Shown: positions 1 through 7,036 of the stretch, in pieces
How the letters are laid out: each line of letters begins with the position of its first letter
How positions within the stretch are numbered: position 1 is the stretch's first letter
Assembly: GCA_905198125.1 (NCBI GenBank)
Contig: CAJKBH010000058.1
Coordinates: 1 to 10,167 of the forward strand
DNA length: 10,167 bases
Direction: 5' to 3'
Source of the DNA: an uncultured Porphyromonadaceae bacterium
Lineage (GTDB): Bacteria; Bacteroidota; Bacteroidia; Bacteroidales; Muribaculaceae
The notes under the pieces: generated by a model
The model's input: only the letters and a program-made list of their open reading frames with translations
What the model was told of the DNA's origin: nothing
Database searches by the model: none
Made by a program: the position numbers and the translations under genes

Positions 1-1
1 C

Positions 2-40
2 GACGAAGTCCGCCGCCTGGACGACGAAGATGTAGTCTGA
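2..40 (+). CDS. C-terminal end of an unidentified rightward gene (partial)
   Basis: Reading from base 2 gives the hydrophilic tail DEVRRLDDEDVV followed by TGA at 38-40. The gene would enter from the left edge and converge on the flippase gene, whose stop lies 3 bp further on. Such a tight tail-to-tail junction resembles the one at 4905/4915. Only 12 codons are visible, so no function can be assigned. The call rests on the plausible composition of the tail and on the fit with the neighbouring gene end; chance cannot be excluded. Confidence 0.4.
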   Translation, partial: DEVRRLDDEDVV

Positions 41-43
41 AAC

Positions 44-1486
44 TTATATCTGTCTGTGGCGTAGGAACAGGATGGCTTCGCGCAGTATGGCGGATCTGGC
101 CGACCACATCAGCAGGATGTACAGTGTGGCGGCTATCAGGATCTTGGCCACCAGCGAGAGATAGATATTCGTGATGGGGGAGGTGAGGAGGACAGTGACG
201 GCCATCACGGCCGCGGTAGCCAGAAACAGCGGTACTATATCCATCAATATGCGGCGCGTGCGGATGCCCGCGTAGCGACGCGCGAACCATTGCCAGATGC
301 CGAGCCACAGGATGTTGATGGCCACATACACCGTCAGCATCGTGGTCAATCCGTAGGAATATGTCAGTATCACGGCTAAGGTCTGTGCGGCACCGACCGT
401 AATGGTGTTCCACATATATATCGACGGACGGTTGATGCTGTTGAACAGATTGCCGTACAGCGTGGCGATGGGCATGAACGCGCCGCCTACACACAATATC
501 TGCATTACGTGGACCGATGGCAGCCATTTGTCGGTGATGGTGATCACAATCAGTTCCCTTGACACGATGGCAAGGCCCAGCATACACGGGAACGTGACGA
601 AAGCCGTGAAGCGCAGCAGCTTGCGGAACGCGCGTACCAGGCGCTCCGGGTCGTCGACGGTCTGCCGTATCACAGGCTGCCCCACATTGTATATCATGCC
701 GTTGATGGTGGAATAACCCATCGTGGTCCATTTGTTGCCCTGGGTGTAGTATCCCGTGGTCTTCATGCCGTAGAACCGGCTGAGCAGAGCGGCGAAGAAG
801 TTGTTGTTGAAGTTGTTGAACAGCGCCACCGTAAGCTGCTTGAGGCTGAATGGCAGCATACCCCTGATTGTGGCCCACGAGAACTGCATGGTGGGCCGAA
901 TTGCGGCGTAATGCCACTGCATCAGGGTCATGGTCAGCGTGTATGTGACGGTCTGCACTGCGATGCCCCAGTAAGCCAAGCCGGCCAATGCACATGATAT
1001 TCCGGCAATGCCGGACACGGCCGTGGCTATGATAAGCGACTTGCTGCGCTGCTTCACCATCAGGTTGCGCAGCAGATAGCCCGAGGGCGCGGTGCCGAGG
1101 CAGCCGAACACGAAACTCAGGAACAGGAACCGGGCCAACGGCACCATCTCAGGCGTGCGGTAGAACGCGGCTATCGGCACCGACAGGAAGTAGAGGGCCG
1201 TGTACATCACCGCTCCCATCCCCACGTTGAACCAGAACACAGAGCTATAGGCCCGGGTGTCGGCATCTTTTATGTTGATGATGGCCAGCGTGAAACCGCT
1301 TTCGGTAAACGTGCCGGCCACGGCCGAGAAGATGGTGAGGGCGCCGATCATACCGTAGTCGCCCGGCGAGAGGATGCGCGACAGCACGATGCCAAACGCC
1401 AGGTTCAGCAACAGCATGCCGCCGTTGCCTATACCGCCCCATATCAGGCCCTTGGCCGTTTTTTTCTTCAGTTCGCTGTCCGCCAC
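44..1486 (-). CDS. Wzx-type polysaccharide/oligosaccharide flippase (MOP superfamily)
   Basis: This 480-residue integral membrane protein belongs to the polysaccharide-synthesis flippase families (lipopolysaccharide biosynthesis protein/Wzx-like, MOP superfamily). These move lipid-linked sugar units across the inner membrane for LPS, capsule or exopolysaccharide assembly. The N-terminus is characteristic: KKKTAKGLIWGG (residues 7-18), then the first helix and SRILSPGDYGMIGALTIFSA (36-55), as in other family members. Hydrophobic helices recur through the whole length, in line with the 12-14 segments of the family, and a basic tail ends the protein. Length is normal. The start is GTG at 1486-1484, chosen because the residues right after it match the family N-terminus and a promoter lies about 26 bases upstream. 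No glycosyltransferase gene is visible, so the sugar cargo is unknown. Family assignment is firm; the specific substrate is not. Confidence 0.9.
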   Translation of the reverse strand: MADSELKKKTAKGLIWGGIGNGGMLLLNLAFGIVLSRILSPGDYGMIGALTIFSAVAGTFTESGFTLAIINIKDADTRAYSSVFWFNVGMGAVMYTALYFLSVPIAAFYRTPEMVPLARFLFLSFVFGCLGTAPSGYLLRNLMVKQRSKSLIIATAVSGIAGISCALAGLAYWGIAVQTVTYTLTMTLMQWHYAAIRPTMQFSWATIRGMLPFSLKQLTVALFNNFNNNFFAALLSRFYGMKTTGYYTQGNKWTTMGYSTINGMIYNVGQPVIRQTVDDPERLVRAFRKLLRFTAFVTFPCMLGLAIVSRELIVITITDKWLPSVHVMQILCVGGAFMPIATLYGNLFNSINRPSIYMWNTITVGAAQTLAVILTYSYGLTTMLTVYVAINILWLGIWQWFARRYAGIRTRRILMDIVPLFLATAAVMAVTVLLTSPITNIYLSLVAKILIAATLYILLMWSARSAILREAILFLRHRQI

Positions 1487-1511
1487 TGTCGTTACCGTTC
1501 TAATTGCACTG

Positions 1512-1519
1512 CAAAGTTA
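1512..1519 (-). promoter_or_regulatory. Bacteroidota -7 promoter box for the flippase gene
   Basis: Read on the minus strand the box is TAACTTTG, an exact match to the Bacteroidota sigma-factor -7 consensus TAnnTTTG. It lies 26 bases upstream of the GTG start. It is part of an 18-bp stretch (1510-1527) that recurs exactly at the LuxR-type regulator promoter (8099-8116). No clear -33 TTG is present; the T-rich end of the upstream terminator occupies that region. Confidence 0.7.
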
Positions 1520-1538
1520 CGAAAAAATCCATAACCTG

Positions 1539-1574
1539 AAAAATGAGTGGATGCGACCCTGCGCACCCACTCAT
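1539..1574 (-). terminator. Rho-independent terminator of the secreted-protein gene
   Basis: On the minus strand an 8-bp stem (ATGAGTGG/CCACTCAT, arms 1567-1574 and 1543-1550) continues after one A-C mismatch into four more pairs (TGCG/CGCA) closed by a 6-base loop. It runs directly into a T tract (1539-1543). It lies about 45 bases after the stop of the leftward gene ending at 1618 and about 20 bases before the flippase promoter box, so it insulates the two transcription units. Confidence 0.8.
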
Positions 1575-1575
1575 T

Positions 1576-1611
1576 AATGATATGTTACGGTCGAATGATA
1601 TGTTACGGTCG
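1576..1611. repeat. Tandem duplication of 18 bp, two perfect copies
   Basis: The 18-mer AATGATATGTTACGGTCG occurs at 1576-1593 and again, without any change or spacer, at 1594-1611. It sits between the stop codon of the leftward secreted-protein gene (1618-1620) and that gene's terminator, so it would be transcribed as part of the 3' UTR. Perfect identity suggests a recent slippage duplication or a maintained site; two copies cannot distinguish these. Confidence 0.9.
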
Positions 1612-1617
1612 GATACC

Positions 1618-2445
1618 TCAGTCGGTCAGGTAGTACATGCCGTTGTATAGATACACGTAAGGTGGCTTTGGGAGAGGTTCGGCATGCTTGATGGCGAAGT
1701 CTATAATATCAGCGGGTATTTTGTGTATGTCTGTTTCGGGATAGGAATAATCAGGATTATTCGGATCCGGGTGGAACTGGGTCATGCACTTGCTTGAGGC
1801 GTGGAAGTGATAATAGGGCTCTCCATCTCCCACGTTCTTAAGCGAAGTCGGTTCATCGTCATCGTATGAAGTGAAGCTGTAGCTGCACGTATAGGAGTAC
1901 GGACATACTACCTTGCCGTTGTCAAGGCGCCCGAGATAGAATGTTGCCTCACTGTTCATATCGTCACAGACAAGGAACATGGCGTATGTCCCTTCGATGC
2001 CCGGAGTATTCAGCATCATGAACTTTATATAGGAAGGATTGCCCGAAGTCTGTATTGGAGTAACTTCCGATACTTTGCAGTATTTTGCACTGACCCAACC
2101 GTTGGATTCATACTTCGGACCCTGATTCAACAACTCGATCCAGCCCGGCTGTTCTGATACGACAGGGGCGACCCCATCGAATGTGATGGATTGCACGGCA
2201 CCTCCGGATTTCGTGCTCCAGTAGCCGTAATATATCACCGGACACTCATAGTCCTCTATGGAATTTTCGTTGTAGACCATTTTGGGAGCCGTAGTGGAGG
2301 GAGCCTTACGGATGTTGACGCCGCCCTGGGCGGTGCATTGGGCAATCTTGTTCCACGATGGTGCCGTGACATTGAACGGCAATGTAGCGGCCTGGCAGCC
2401 GATGGCGGTGATGGCAGCCGCCACTGCGATAAGAGTCATCTTCAT
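1618..2445 (-). CDS. Secreted protein of unknown function with SH3-like segment
   Basis: This 275-residue protein is not a named family that I recognise. Residues 1-20 form a signal peptide (MKMTLIAVAAAITAIGCQAA): a Lys near the start, a hydrophobic core, then possible cleavage near QAA. The AIGC at 14-17 could instead be a weak lipobox, so free periplasmic or lipid-anchored is open. Residues about 33-124 resemble a bacterial SH3 (SH3b) domain: VNIRKAPST (43-51), GWIELLN (101-107) and GWVSAKYC (116-123). The remainder is rich in Tyr, Asp and Pro, has several Cys (123, 160, 181, 187, 220), and ends YLYNGMYYLTD. The reading frame is open up to 2535, but the ATG at 2445 is preferred because the signal peptide starts there and the promoter box lies at 2481-2488, inside the longer version. 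Base composition looks more A+T-rich than in the neighbouring genes, judged by eye. It is monocistronic, with its own promoter and terminator. Confidence 0.75.
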   Translation of the reverse strand: MKMTLIAVAAAITAIGCQAATLPFNVTAPSWNKIAQCTAQGGVNIRKAPSTTAPKMVYNENSIEDYECPVIYYGYWSTKSGGAVQSITFDGVAPVVSEQPGWIELLNQGPKYESNGWVSAKYCKVSEVTPIQTSGNPSYIKFMMLNTPGIEGTYAMFLVCDDMNSEATFYLGRLDNGKVVCPYSYTCSYSFTSYDDDEPTSLKNVGDGEPYYHFHASSKCMTQFHPDPNNPDYSYPETDIHKIPADIIDFAIKHAEPLPKPPYVYLYNGMYYLTD

Positions 2446-2480
2446 AATATGGAAATGTCGGTTAGTATTTGTATTCGCCA

Positions 2481-2488
2481 CAAAGGTA
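2481..2488 (-). promoter_or_regulatory. Bacteroidota -7 promoter box for the secreted-protein gene
   Basis: The minus strand reads TACCTTTG, an exact TAnnTTTG match, 36 bases upstream of the ATG at 2445. The preceding sequence is T-rich, and a TTG lies slightly too far upstream for an ideal -33 box. The position argues against translation starting at the more distant codon at 2535. Confidence 0.6.
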
Positions 2489-2573
2489 ATAAAAACTCTT
2501 AACAAAAACGCAACATTTTTGTAATATTCCGTCAATACATCTTGCCGTATTTTGCATTATAAAATTAGAGGCC

Positions 2574-2606
2574 CTCGCGAATACACGTCCCGAGACAGTC
2601 CGCGAG
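2574..2606 (+). other. Inverted repeat in the leader of the phosphate transporter gene
   Basis: Perfect 6-bp arms, CTCGCG (2574-2579) and CGCGAG (2601-2606), flank a 21-base loop 20 bases before the transporter ATG. A TAAGG ribosome-binding sequence (2616-2620) follows, 5 bases from the ATG. No T tract follows the second arm, so it is not a terminator. It could be a weak leader hairpin or an operator half-site pair; chance is also possible at this length. No exact TAnnTTTG box was found for this gene. Confidence 0.35.
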
Positions 2607-2625
2607 ACCGCAAAATAAGGTTAAT

Positions 2626-4905
2626 ATGGATTTATTGTTTCTTGGAATAGTAATCTTCCTGTTTCTGCTGGCAGTGTTCGATCTGTCGGTAGGCGTCAGC
2701 AACGACGCCGTCAATTTCCTGTCTTCGGCTGTCGGATCGCGCGCCGCATCGTTCAAGCGCATCATCATCGTGGCCGCCATCGGCGTATTTGTCGGCGCCG
2801 CCATGAGCAACGGCATGATGGATGTGGCCCGTCACGGCATATTCCGGCCTGAGAACCTGTCGTTTTACGACGTGATAGCCATCTTCATGGCCGTAATGGT
2901 GACGGACGTCATCCTGCTCGACGTGTTCAATTCCCTGGGAATGCCCACTTCCACCACTGTCTCGTTGGTGTTCGAGCTGTTGGGCGCCACGTTCATAGTG
3001 GCCCTGTTCAAGATGGCTGACCCCGCCAACACACTCGGCATGGGCGAACTGCTGAACACCGAGAAGGCCCTGTCCGTGATACTCGGCATTTTTCTTTCCG
3101 TAGGCATAGCCTTTGTGTTCGGAACCGTGGTACAGTTCCTGGCCCGACTTATCTTCACTTTTGAATATAAGAGCAAGTTGAAATGGAAGGTCGGACTGTT
3201 CGGAGGCATCGCCTGTACCGCCATCGTCTACTTCATGCTGCTGAAGGGAATCAAGGACCTGACCATCATGACACCGGAACTAAAGGCCTGGATCAACAGC
3301 CACAACGCTCTGATATTGGGATGCTGCTTCATTGGCTTTACGATTCTGATGCAGCTGCTGTACTGGATGAAGGTCAACGTGTTCAAGGTGGTGGTGCTGT
3401 TGGGTACGTTTTCACTGGCCATGGCCTTCGCCGGCAACGACCTTGTCAACTTCGTCGGCGTGCCGTTCACCTCGCTGGCCGCATACCAGGACTATATGGC
3501 CAATGGAGGGGGCGACCTGCACGGATTCATGATGAACAGCCTCAACGGGCCGGCGCAGACGCCATTTTACTTCCTGATCGGAGCCGGCGGCATCATGGTG
3601 ATAGCCCTGAGCACGTCGCGCAAGGCGCGTCAGGTGACGCAGACCACCGTCGGCCTCAGTTCCAAGCAGCAGGGTGACGAGATGTTCGGCAGCTCGCGAC
3701 TGGGCCGCGCGGTTGTGCGCGGAGCCCTCAATGTACACGGCTGGGTCACCGACCATACCCCCCGCCGCGTCAAGGCATGGATAGACCGCCGCATGAATTC
3801 CGCCATCACCCAGGAAGAGGACGGCGCGGCATTCGACCTGGTGCGCGGAGCGGTCAATCTGATGCTGGCCGCCATGCTGATTGCGTTCGGTACGTCGCTC
3901 AAACTGCCGCTGTCCACCACATTCGTCACCTTCATGGTGGCCATGGGTACGTCGCTGGCCGACCGCGCATGGGGCCGCGAGAGTGCCGTGTTCCGCGTCA
4001 CCGGAGTGATATCGGTGATAGGCGGATGGTTCATCACCGCAGGCGTGGCCTTCGTGGGCGCTGGAATGGTGGTGTGCCTGATGCATCTGGGCGGTGTGCC
4101 CGTCATGATAGCCGGCGGTGTCATCGCCATCATCGTGCTGGTGCGCAGCAATATGCGTTTCCGTAAGAAAAGAGAGGAAGAACAGAATGATTCGCTTTTC
4201 CAGACCATCCTCACCACCGAAGATCCCGCCGAGGTGTGGAACCTGCTGGTGGTGTATATCAACGAGAAGCAGAAGATGTTCCTGGAGTTTGCAGTCGGAT
4301 GTTTCGACGACGTGACCCGCGGCTTCATGGACGACAACGGCAAGCTGCTGTCGCGCTCGGCCAAGGGCCTGGCCAACGAGAAGAACGTGCTGAAGTCCCA
4401 GCGCCGCAAGCTGACGCTGTGCCTGCGCCGTGTCACGCCTGCCGTGGCCATGGAGAAACAGACCTGGTTCCACCTCGGCAACAATATGGCTATGTCCATG
4501 ACGTATAGCCTGATGCACATCAACGAAGTGTGCAAGGAACACGTAGACAATAACTTCCGGCCACTGCCCGGGTCGCTGCGCGATTCGCTGGCCAAGGTCA
4601 GTGCAGAGATTGTGGCGGTGTTGCGCGACGCCGACGGAGACATGGACTATAACGACCCGGATGCAATCGACTCCCTGCGCGACCGTTGCAGCGCCATCAA
4701 GGATACACTGTCATATATGACACGCGACGTCTACGACATGCTGCAGAAGGGCGATGACCGGAACATGACCGTAGCGTACGTTTACCTCAACGTGCTGCAG
4801 GAGACGCAGGAATTCGTCACCTCGTTACGTAAGCTGCTGCGCGCGATAGGCAAGCTGAACCTTGCGCCACAGTCCTACCGCAGCTTCTCGAAGCACAACG
4901 CGTAA
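2626..4905 (+). CDS. pit: PiT-family inorganic phosphate transporter with C-terminal helical (PhoU-like) domain
   Basis: This inner-membrane transporter of the PiT/PHO4 family takes up inorganic phosphate coupled to an ion gradient. The inverted-repeat signature of the family is visible twice: SNDAVNF (25-31) and GNDLVNF (270-276), each followed further on by a P-x-STT motif, GMPTSTT (105-111) and KLPLSTT (426-432). Membrane segments fill about 1-330 and 405-507, separated by a basic cytoplasmic loop (331-400). Residues about 511-759 form a soluble, mostly helical, charged tail that resembles PhoU/DUF47-like helical bundles; that resemblance is by pattern only. At 759 residues it is much longer than the roughly 400-500 of simple PiT proteins, as in long Bacteroidota members. 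The ATG at 2626 has TAAGG 5 bases upstream and begins directly with the first membrane helix. It is divergent from the secreted-protein gene and ends 9 bp from the stop of the MgtC-like gene. Exact ion and substrate are inferred from family. Confidence 0.93.
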   Translation: MDLLFLGIVIFLFLLAVFDLSVGVSNDAVNFLSSAVGSRAASFKRIIIVAAIGVFVGAAMSNGMMDVARHGIFRPENLSFYDVIAIFMAVMVTDVILLDVFNSLGMPTSTTVSLVFELLGATFIVALFKMADPANTLGMGELLNTEKALSVILGIFLSVGIAFVFGTVVQFLARLIFTFEYKSKLKWKVGLFGGIACTAIVYFMLLKGIKDLTIMTPELKAWINSHNALILGCCFIGFTILMQLLYWMKVNVFKVVVLLGTFSLAMAFAGNDLVNFVGVPFTSLAAYQDYMANGGGDLHGFMMNSLNGPAQTPFYFLIGAGGIMVIALSTSRKARQVTQTTVGLSSKQQGDEMFGSSRLGRAVVRGALNVHGWVTDHTPRRVKAWIDRRMNSAITQEEDGAAFDLVRGAVNLMLAAMLIAFGTSLKLPLSTTFVTFMVAMGTSLADRAWGRESAVFRVTGVISVIGGWFITAGVAFVGAGMVVCLMHLGGVPVMIAGGVIAIIVLVRSNMRFRKKREEEQNDSLFQTILTTEDPAEVWNLLVVYINEKQKMFLEFAVGCFDDVTRGFMDDNGKLLSRSAKGLANEKNVLKSQRRKLTLCLRRVTPAVAMEKQTWFHLGNNMAMSMTYSLMHINEVCKEHVDNNFRPLPGSLRDSLAKVSAEIVAVLRDADGDMDYNDPDAIDSLRDRCSAIKDTLSYMTRDVYDMLQKGDDRNMTVAYVYLNVLQETQEFVTSLRKLLRAIGKLNLAPQSYRSFSKHNA

Positions 4906-4914
4906 GGCATTGTA

Positions 4915-5646
4915 TCAGATGTCCAGCTGGCTGGAGAGGGTAAGTTTCTTTGAGGGAAGAACCCGGCTTACCTGCTCCAGCATGGGCAGAAGATTGGAGT
5001 AGGAGTGCGTCAGCACCACGAAATTGATTTCGGTGGTCTGCTGGTCGTAGTTGTATTCCAGAAAATAAGTGGACAGGTGCACGTTGTGCTTGTTGAACAC
5101 TTCCTTGTACGGCTTGACGTCGGTGATGATACCATTGACGGTCAGGCCGATTACTTTTGATTCCTGGCCCATTCGGCGACGCTTCTCGTAATGCTCGAAG
5201 GTGATGAGCGTCAGCAGGATCAAGAGTGTGGCGAGGATGGAGATGACATACATACCGATCCCTACGGCCATGCCGATGATGGCGGTCATCCAGATGCCGG
5301 CAGCGGTGGTGAGACCTTTGACGGCTCCCTTCATGTGTATCATGGCGCCACCGCCCAGGAAACCGATGCCGGTGATCACCTGCGCGGCGATACGGCCCGG
5401 ATCGCCGTTCTTAAGGCCGAGGTAGACCTGCGGCACATATATGGAGAGGAGCATTGCGAGGCAGGCTCCCATGGAGATGAGCGCGAATGTACGGATGCCG
5501 GCTATCTGGCCCTTGCGCTTGCGCTCGGCGCCGACAACCATACCTAACACCATGCTGAGGATGAGCCGGAATATGCTGTTCACCAGGTTTACTTCCAGCG
5601 AATTGACCGCCGCGACAATGCTCTCTATGAAATTCAGTACTATCAT
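4915..5646 (-). CDS. MgtC/SapB family inner-membrane protein
   Basis: From the ATG at 5646 this is a 243-residue protein of the MgtC/SapB family. Family hallmarks are present: VVGAERKRKGQIAGIRTFAL (37-56), DPGRIAAQVITGIGFLGGGA (82-101) and VKGLTTAAGIWMTA (109-122), within about five membrane helices over 1-150. The C-terminal third (about 163-243) is soluble and has an ACT-like alternation of strands and helices. In other bacteria MgtC is linked to survival at low magnesium and to phosphate or ATP homeostasis; most family members outside pathogens have no proven activity. A longer start at 5667 is possible, but that codon overlaps the promoter box at 5665-5672. The ATG at 5646 also has AAAGG just upstream. 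The gene sits 42 bp downstream of the porin stop and converges with the phosphate transporter gene. A functional link to phosphate is tempting but is only inference. Confidence 0.9.
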   Translation of the reverse strand: MIVLNFIESIVAAVNSLEVNLVNSIFRLILSMVLGMVVGAERKRKGQIAGIRTFALISMGACLAMLLSIYVPQVYLGLKNGDPGRIAAQVITGIGFLGGGAMIHMKGAVKGLTTAAGIWMTAIIGMAVGIGMYVISILATLLILLTLITFEHYEKRRRMGQESKVIGLTVNGIITDVKPYKEVFNKHNVHLSTYFLEYNYDQQTTEINFVVLTHSYSNLLPMLEQVSRVLPSKKLTLSSQLDI

Positions 5647-5664
5647 TACCTTTGCGTTTGAATG

Positions 5665-5672
5665 CAAAGTTA
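5665..5672 (-). promoter_or_regulatory. Bacteroidota -7 promoter box for the MgtC-family gene
   Basis: The minus strand reads TAACTTTG within TAACTTTGCA, preceded by a T run. The match to TAnnTTTG is exact, 19 bases upstream of the ATG at 5646. It lies between the porin stop (5689) and the gene, so the MgtC-like protein can be made independently of the porin. The box shares the ten-base core TAACTTTGCA with the promoters at 1512 and 8101. Confidence 0.65.
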
Positions 5673-5688
5673 GTGAAAAATTCGCGCA

Positions 5689-6996
5689 TTAGAAAGAGAA
5701 CTGGGCGAAGGCGTTGAGGCGACGGGCCCAGCGGGTTTCGCCGTTGCCGTTCTGACGTCGTCCCAGGTCAATCTCGGCGCCGCACGAGATACGCGGTGTC
5801 AGGTACCAGTAGACATTGGCGGCAATATACAGACCCTCCTTGTAGGCGTCGGGCTGCAACTTGAAGCGCGGGCAATAGCGTGTGCCGCCGAATGTACCCG
5901 AGATGAAGATGGATGGCGTGATGTTATACTGAACGCCGGCATAACCGCCCACTACGTATGGTGCGTACAGGCGTCCGGGATGCTTCTGGTCCTCGACCAG
6001 GTCGTAGTTGCCCATCAGCCAGTCGCCGCCCATGCTGGCATAGCCGGCGCCGCCGTTGACGGTGCCGTAGAGCGTGAGCTGCGGTATCGGGCTCCACAGC
6101 GATGACAGCTGCACGCCCCAGCCGGGCGTGATGCGGTTTTTCTGTGTCAGCAGGTCGCGGTAGGTGAGCGAACGGCAGATGGCCGAGAGGCGGATATGGT
6201 CGGAGGTGTTGAAGCACCATTGCGCGAATACAGCCACATCCGGGATATATTGCGATGATTTGGCGGTCTTGTCGGCTATGACCTCTATGCTTTCGTCGGG
6301 TGTCTCGACTGACGCGGCGATGGTGAATCCTTTGGGTAGATTGTGCATCCAGCGGACCAGGACGGAGGTCGCACTCATCTTGGCGTTGGGTCCCGAGGCG
6401 TCGATAACAGGCGGTAGCGCCTGCGGGTCGCTGAATGTGGAGTTGGCGTAGCCGATGGTCCAGTCGTTGATGGTGGCGTAAGCCTTCTTCAGACGGAAGT
6501 CGCGGGCCTGGTAGCCGTTGAAGTTGGCTTCGATGTATATCTGGTAGTTGCCGATTTTCTTGTTGGTGCCTATGACGCGGAAGAACAGGGCGGTACCCGA
6601 AGGCGTGGTGCCGAAGTATCGGCTGCGCGTCGGGTCCTTGGTCATGGGAATCAGGTACGGAGCGAAACCGGGTGAGGGAATGGACCCTCCCCAGTCATAG
6701 TAGGCGCGCATACGCACGCAGCCGCCCATACCCATGGCAAGCTTCGAGTCCTTGGAAAGAAAGAGGAAGTATGGCGCCAGGGGGTCGGAGAAGTGATGGA
6801 ACTGATTCTCATAGAACTGGCGGATCAGGTTGGAGACGGAATCGCGTGGCGGTTCCTCGCCTTTGCCGAAATAGATGAGCTTGTGGCTGGTCAGGGCGGA
6901 GTCCATGGCCACATCGCGCATACTTTTAAGCTGGCCGAGCGCTGAGAACGCCACGGCCAGCCCCGTAAAGGTAATCAATAATCTTCGTGTCGTCAT
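5689..6996 (-). CDS. DcaP-like outer-membrane porin
   Basis: This is a 435-residue secreted beta-barrel protein. MTTRRLLITFTGLAVAFSALG (1-21) is a signal peptide with probable cleavage after ALG. Residues about 25-80 form a short soluble N-terminal segment. From about 86 on, alternating hydrophobic/polar strands with many aromatic residues run to the terminal Phe (AQFSF), the usual outer-membrane insertion signal. The segment DFRLKKAYATINDWTIGYAN, then STFSDPQALPPVIDASGPN (166-204), followed by VRWMHNLPKGFTIAASVE (214-231), resembles the DcaP trimeric porin family, in which a similar 'F-D-ALP-D-GP' run occurs. DcaP-type channels pass small, often negatively charged, organic solutes; the solute here is unknown. 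The ATG at 6996 is chosen over a TTG at 7026 because the signal peptide begins there and the upstream bases form a palindrome. No clear Shine-Dalgarno or exact promoter box is seen. No terminator was found after the stop, so read-through into the MgtC-like gene is possible. Confidence 0.8.
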   Translation of the reverse strand: MTTRRLLITFTGLAVAFSALGQLKSMRDVAMDSALTSHKLIYFGKGEEPPRDSVSNLIRQFYENQFHHFSDPLAPYFLFLSKDSKLAMGMGGCVRMRAYYDWGGSIPSPGFAPYLIPMTKDPTRSRYFGTTPSGTALFFRVIGTNKKIGNYQIYIEANFNGYQARDFRLKKAYATINDWTIGYANSTFSDPQALPPVIDASGPNAKMSATSVLVRWMHNLPKGFTIAASVETPDESIEVIADKTAKSSQYIPDVAVFAQWCFNTSDHIRLSAICRSLTYRDLLTQKNRITPGWGVQLSSLWSPIPQLTLYGTVNGGAGYASMGGDWLMGNYDLVEDQKHPGRLYAPYVVGGYAGVQYNITPSIFISGTFGGTRYCPRFKLQPDAYKEGLYIAANVYWYLTPRISCGAEIDLGRRQNGNGETRWARRLNAFAQFSF

Positions 6997-7008
6997 AGCA
7001 GAGTGGAA

Positions 7009-7029
7009 TCTTTGTAATAAGAACAAAGA
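7009..7029. promoter_or_regulatory. Palindrome upstream of the porin gene, possible operator
   Basis: Seven-base arms TCTTTGT (7009-7015) and ACAAAGA (7023-7029) flank a 7-base A+T-rich spacer, 13 bases upstream of the porin ATG. The minus strand has CGTCTTTG at 7024-7031, a partial match to TAnnTTTG at the distance seen for the other promoters, so the palindrome may overlap the porin promoter. Its form suits binding of a dimeric regulator, but no binding protein can be named. Confidence 0.4.
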
Positions 7030-7036
7030 CGAGGGC

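Noticed and set aside
2446..2535. 30-residue N-terminal extension of the secreted protein
   Set aside because: The promoter box at 2481-2488 lies inside it and it would bury the signal peptide, so the ATG at 2445 is preferred.
2547..2554. GTATTTTG as a promoter box for the phosphate transporter gene
   Set aside because: It is one base short of the TAnnTTTG spacing and has no -33 box at a suitable distance, so it is not listed as a feature.
3412..4643. Two long open frames (376 and 337 codons) on the minus strand opposite the phosphate transporter gene
   Set aside because: They overlap a clear PiT gene completely, have His/Arg/Ser-rich low-complexity translations with no family features, and are explained by the G+C-rich third positions of the true gene.
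4915..6996. A dedicated phosphate-uptake cluster of porin, MgtC-like protein and PiT transporter
   Set aside because: The PiT gene is on the opposite strand, the porin resembles DcaP rather than phosphate-specific OprP channels, and the MgtC-like gene has its own promoter, so a shared phosphate role is not supported by the sequence.
6997..7026. TTG-initiated extension of the porin gene
   Set aside because: It would add ten residues before a normal signal peptide and overlaps a palindrome and a possible promoter; ATG at 6996 is the better start.
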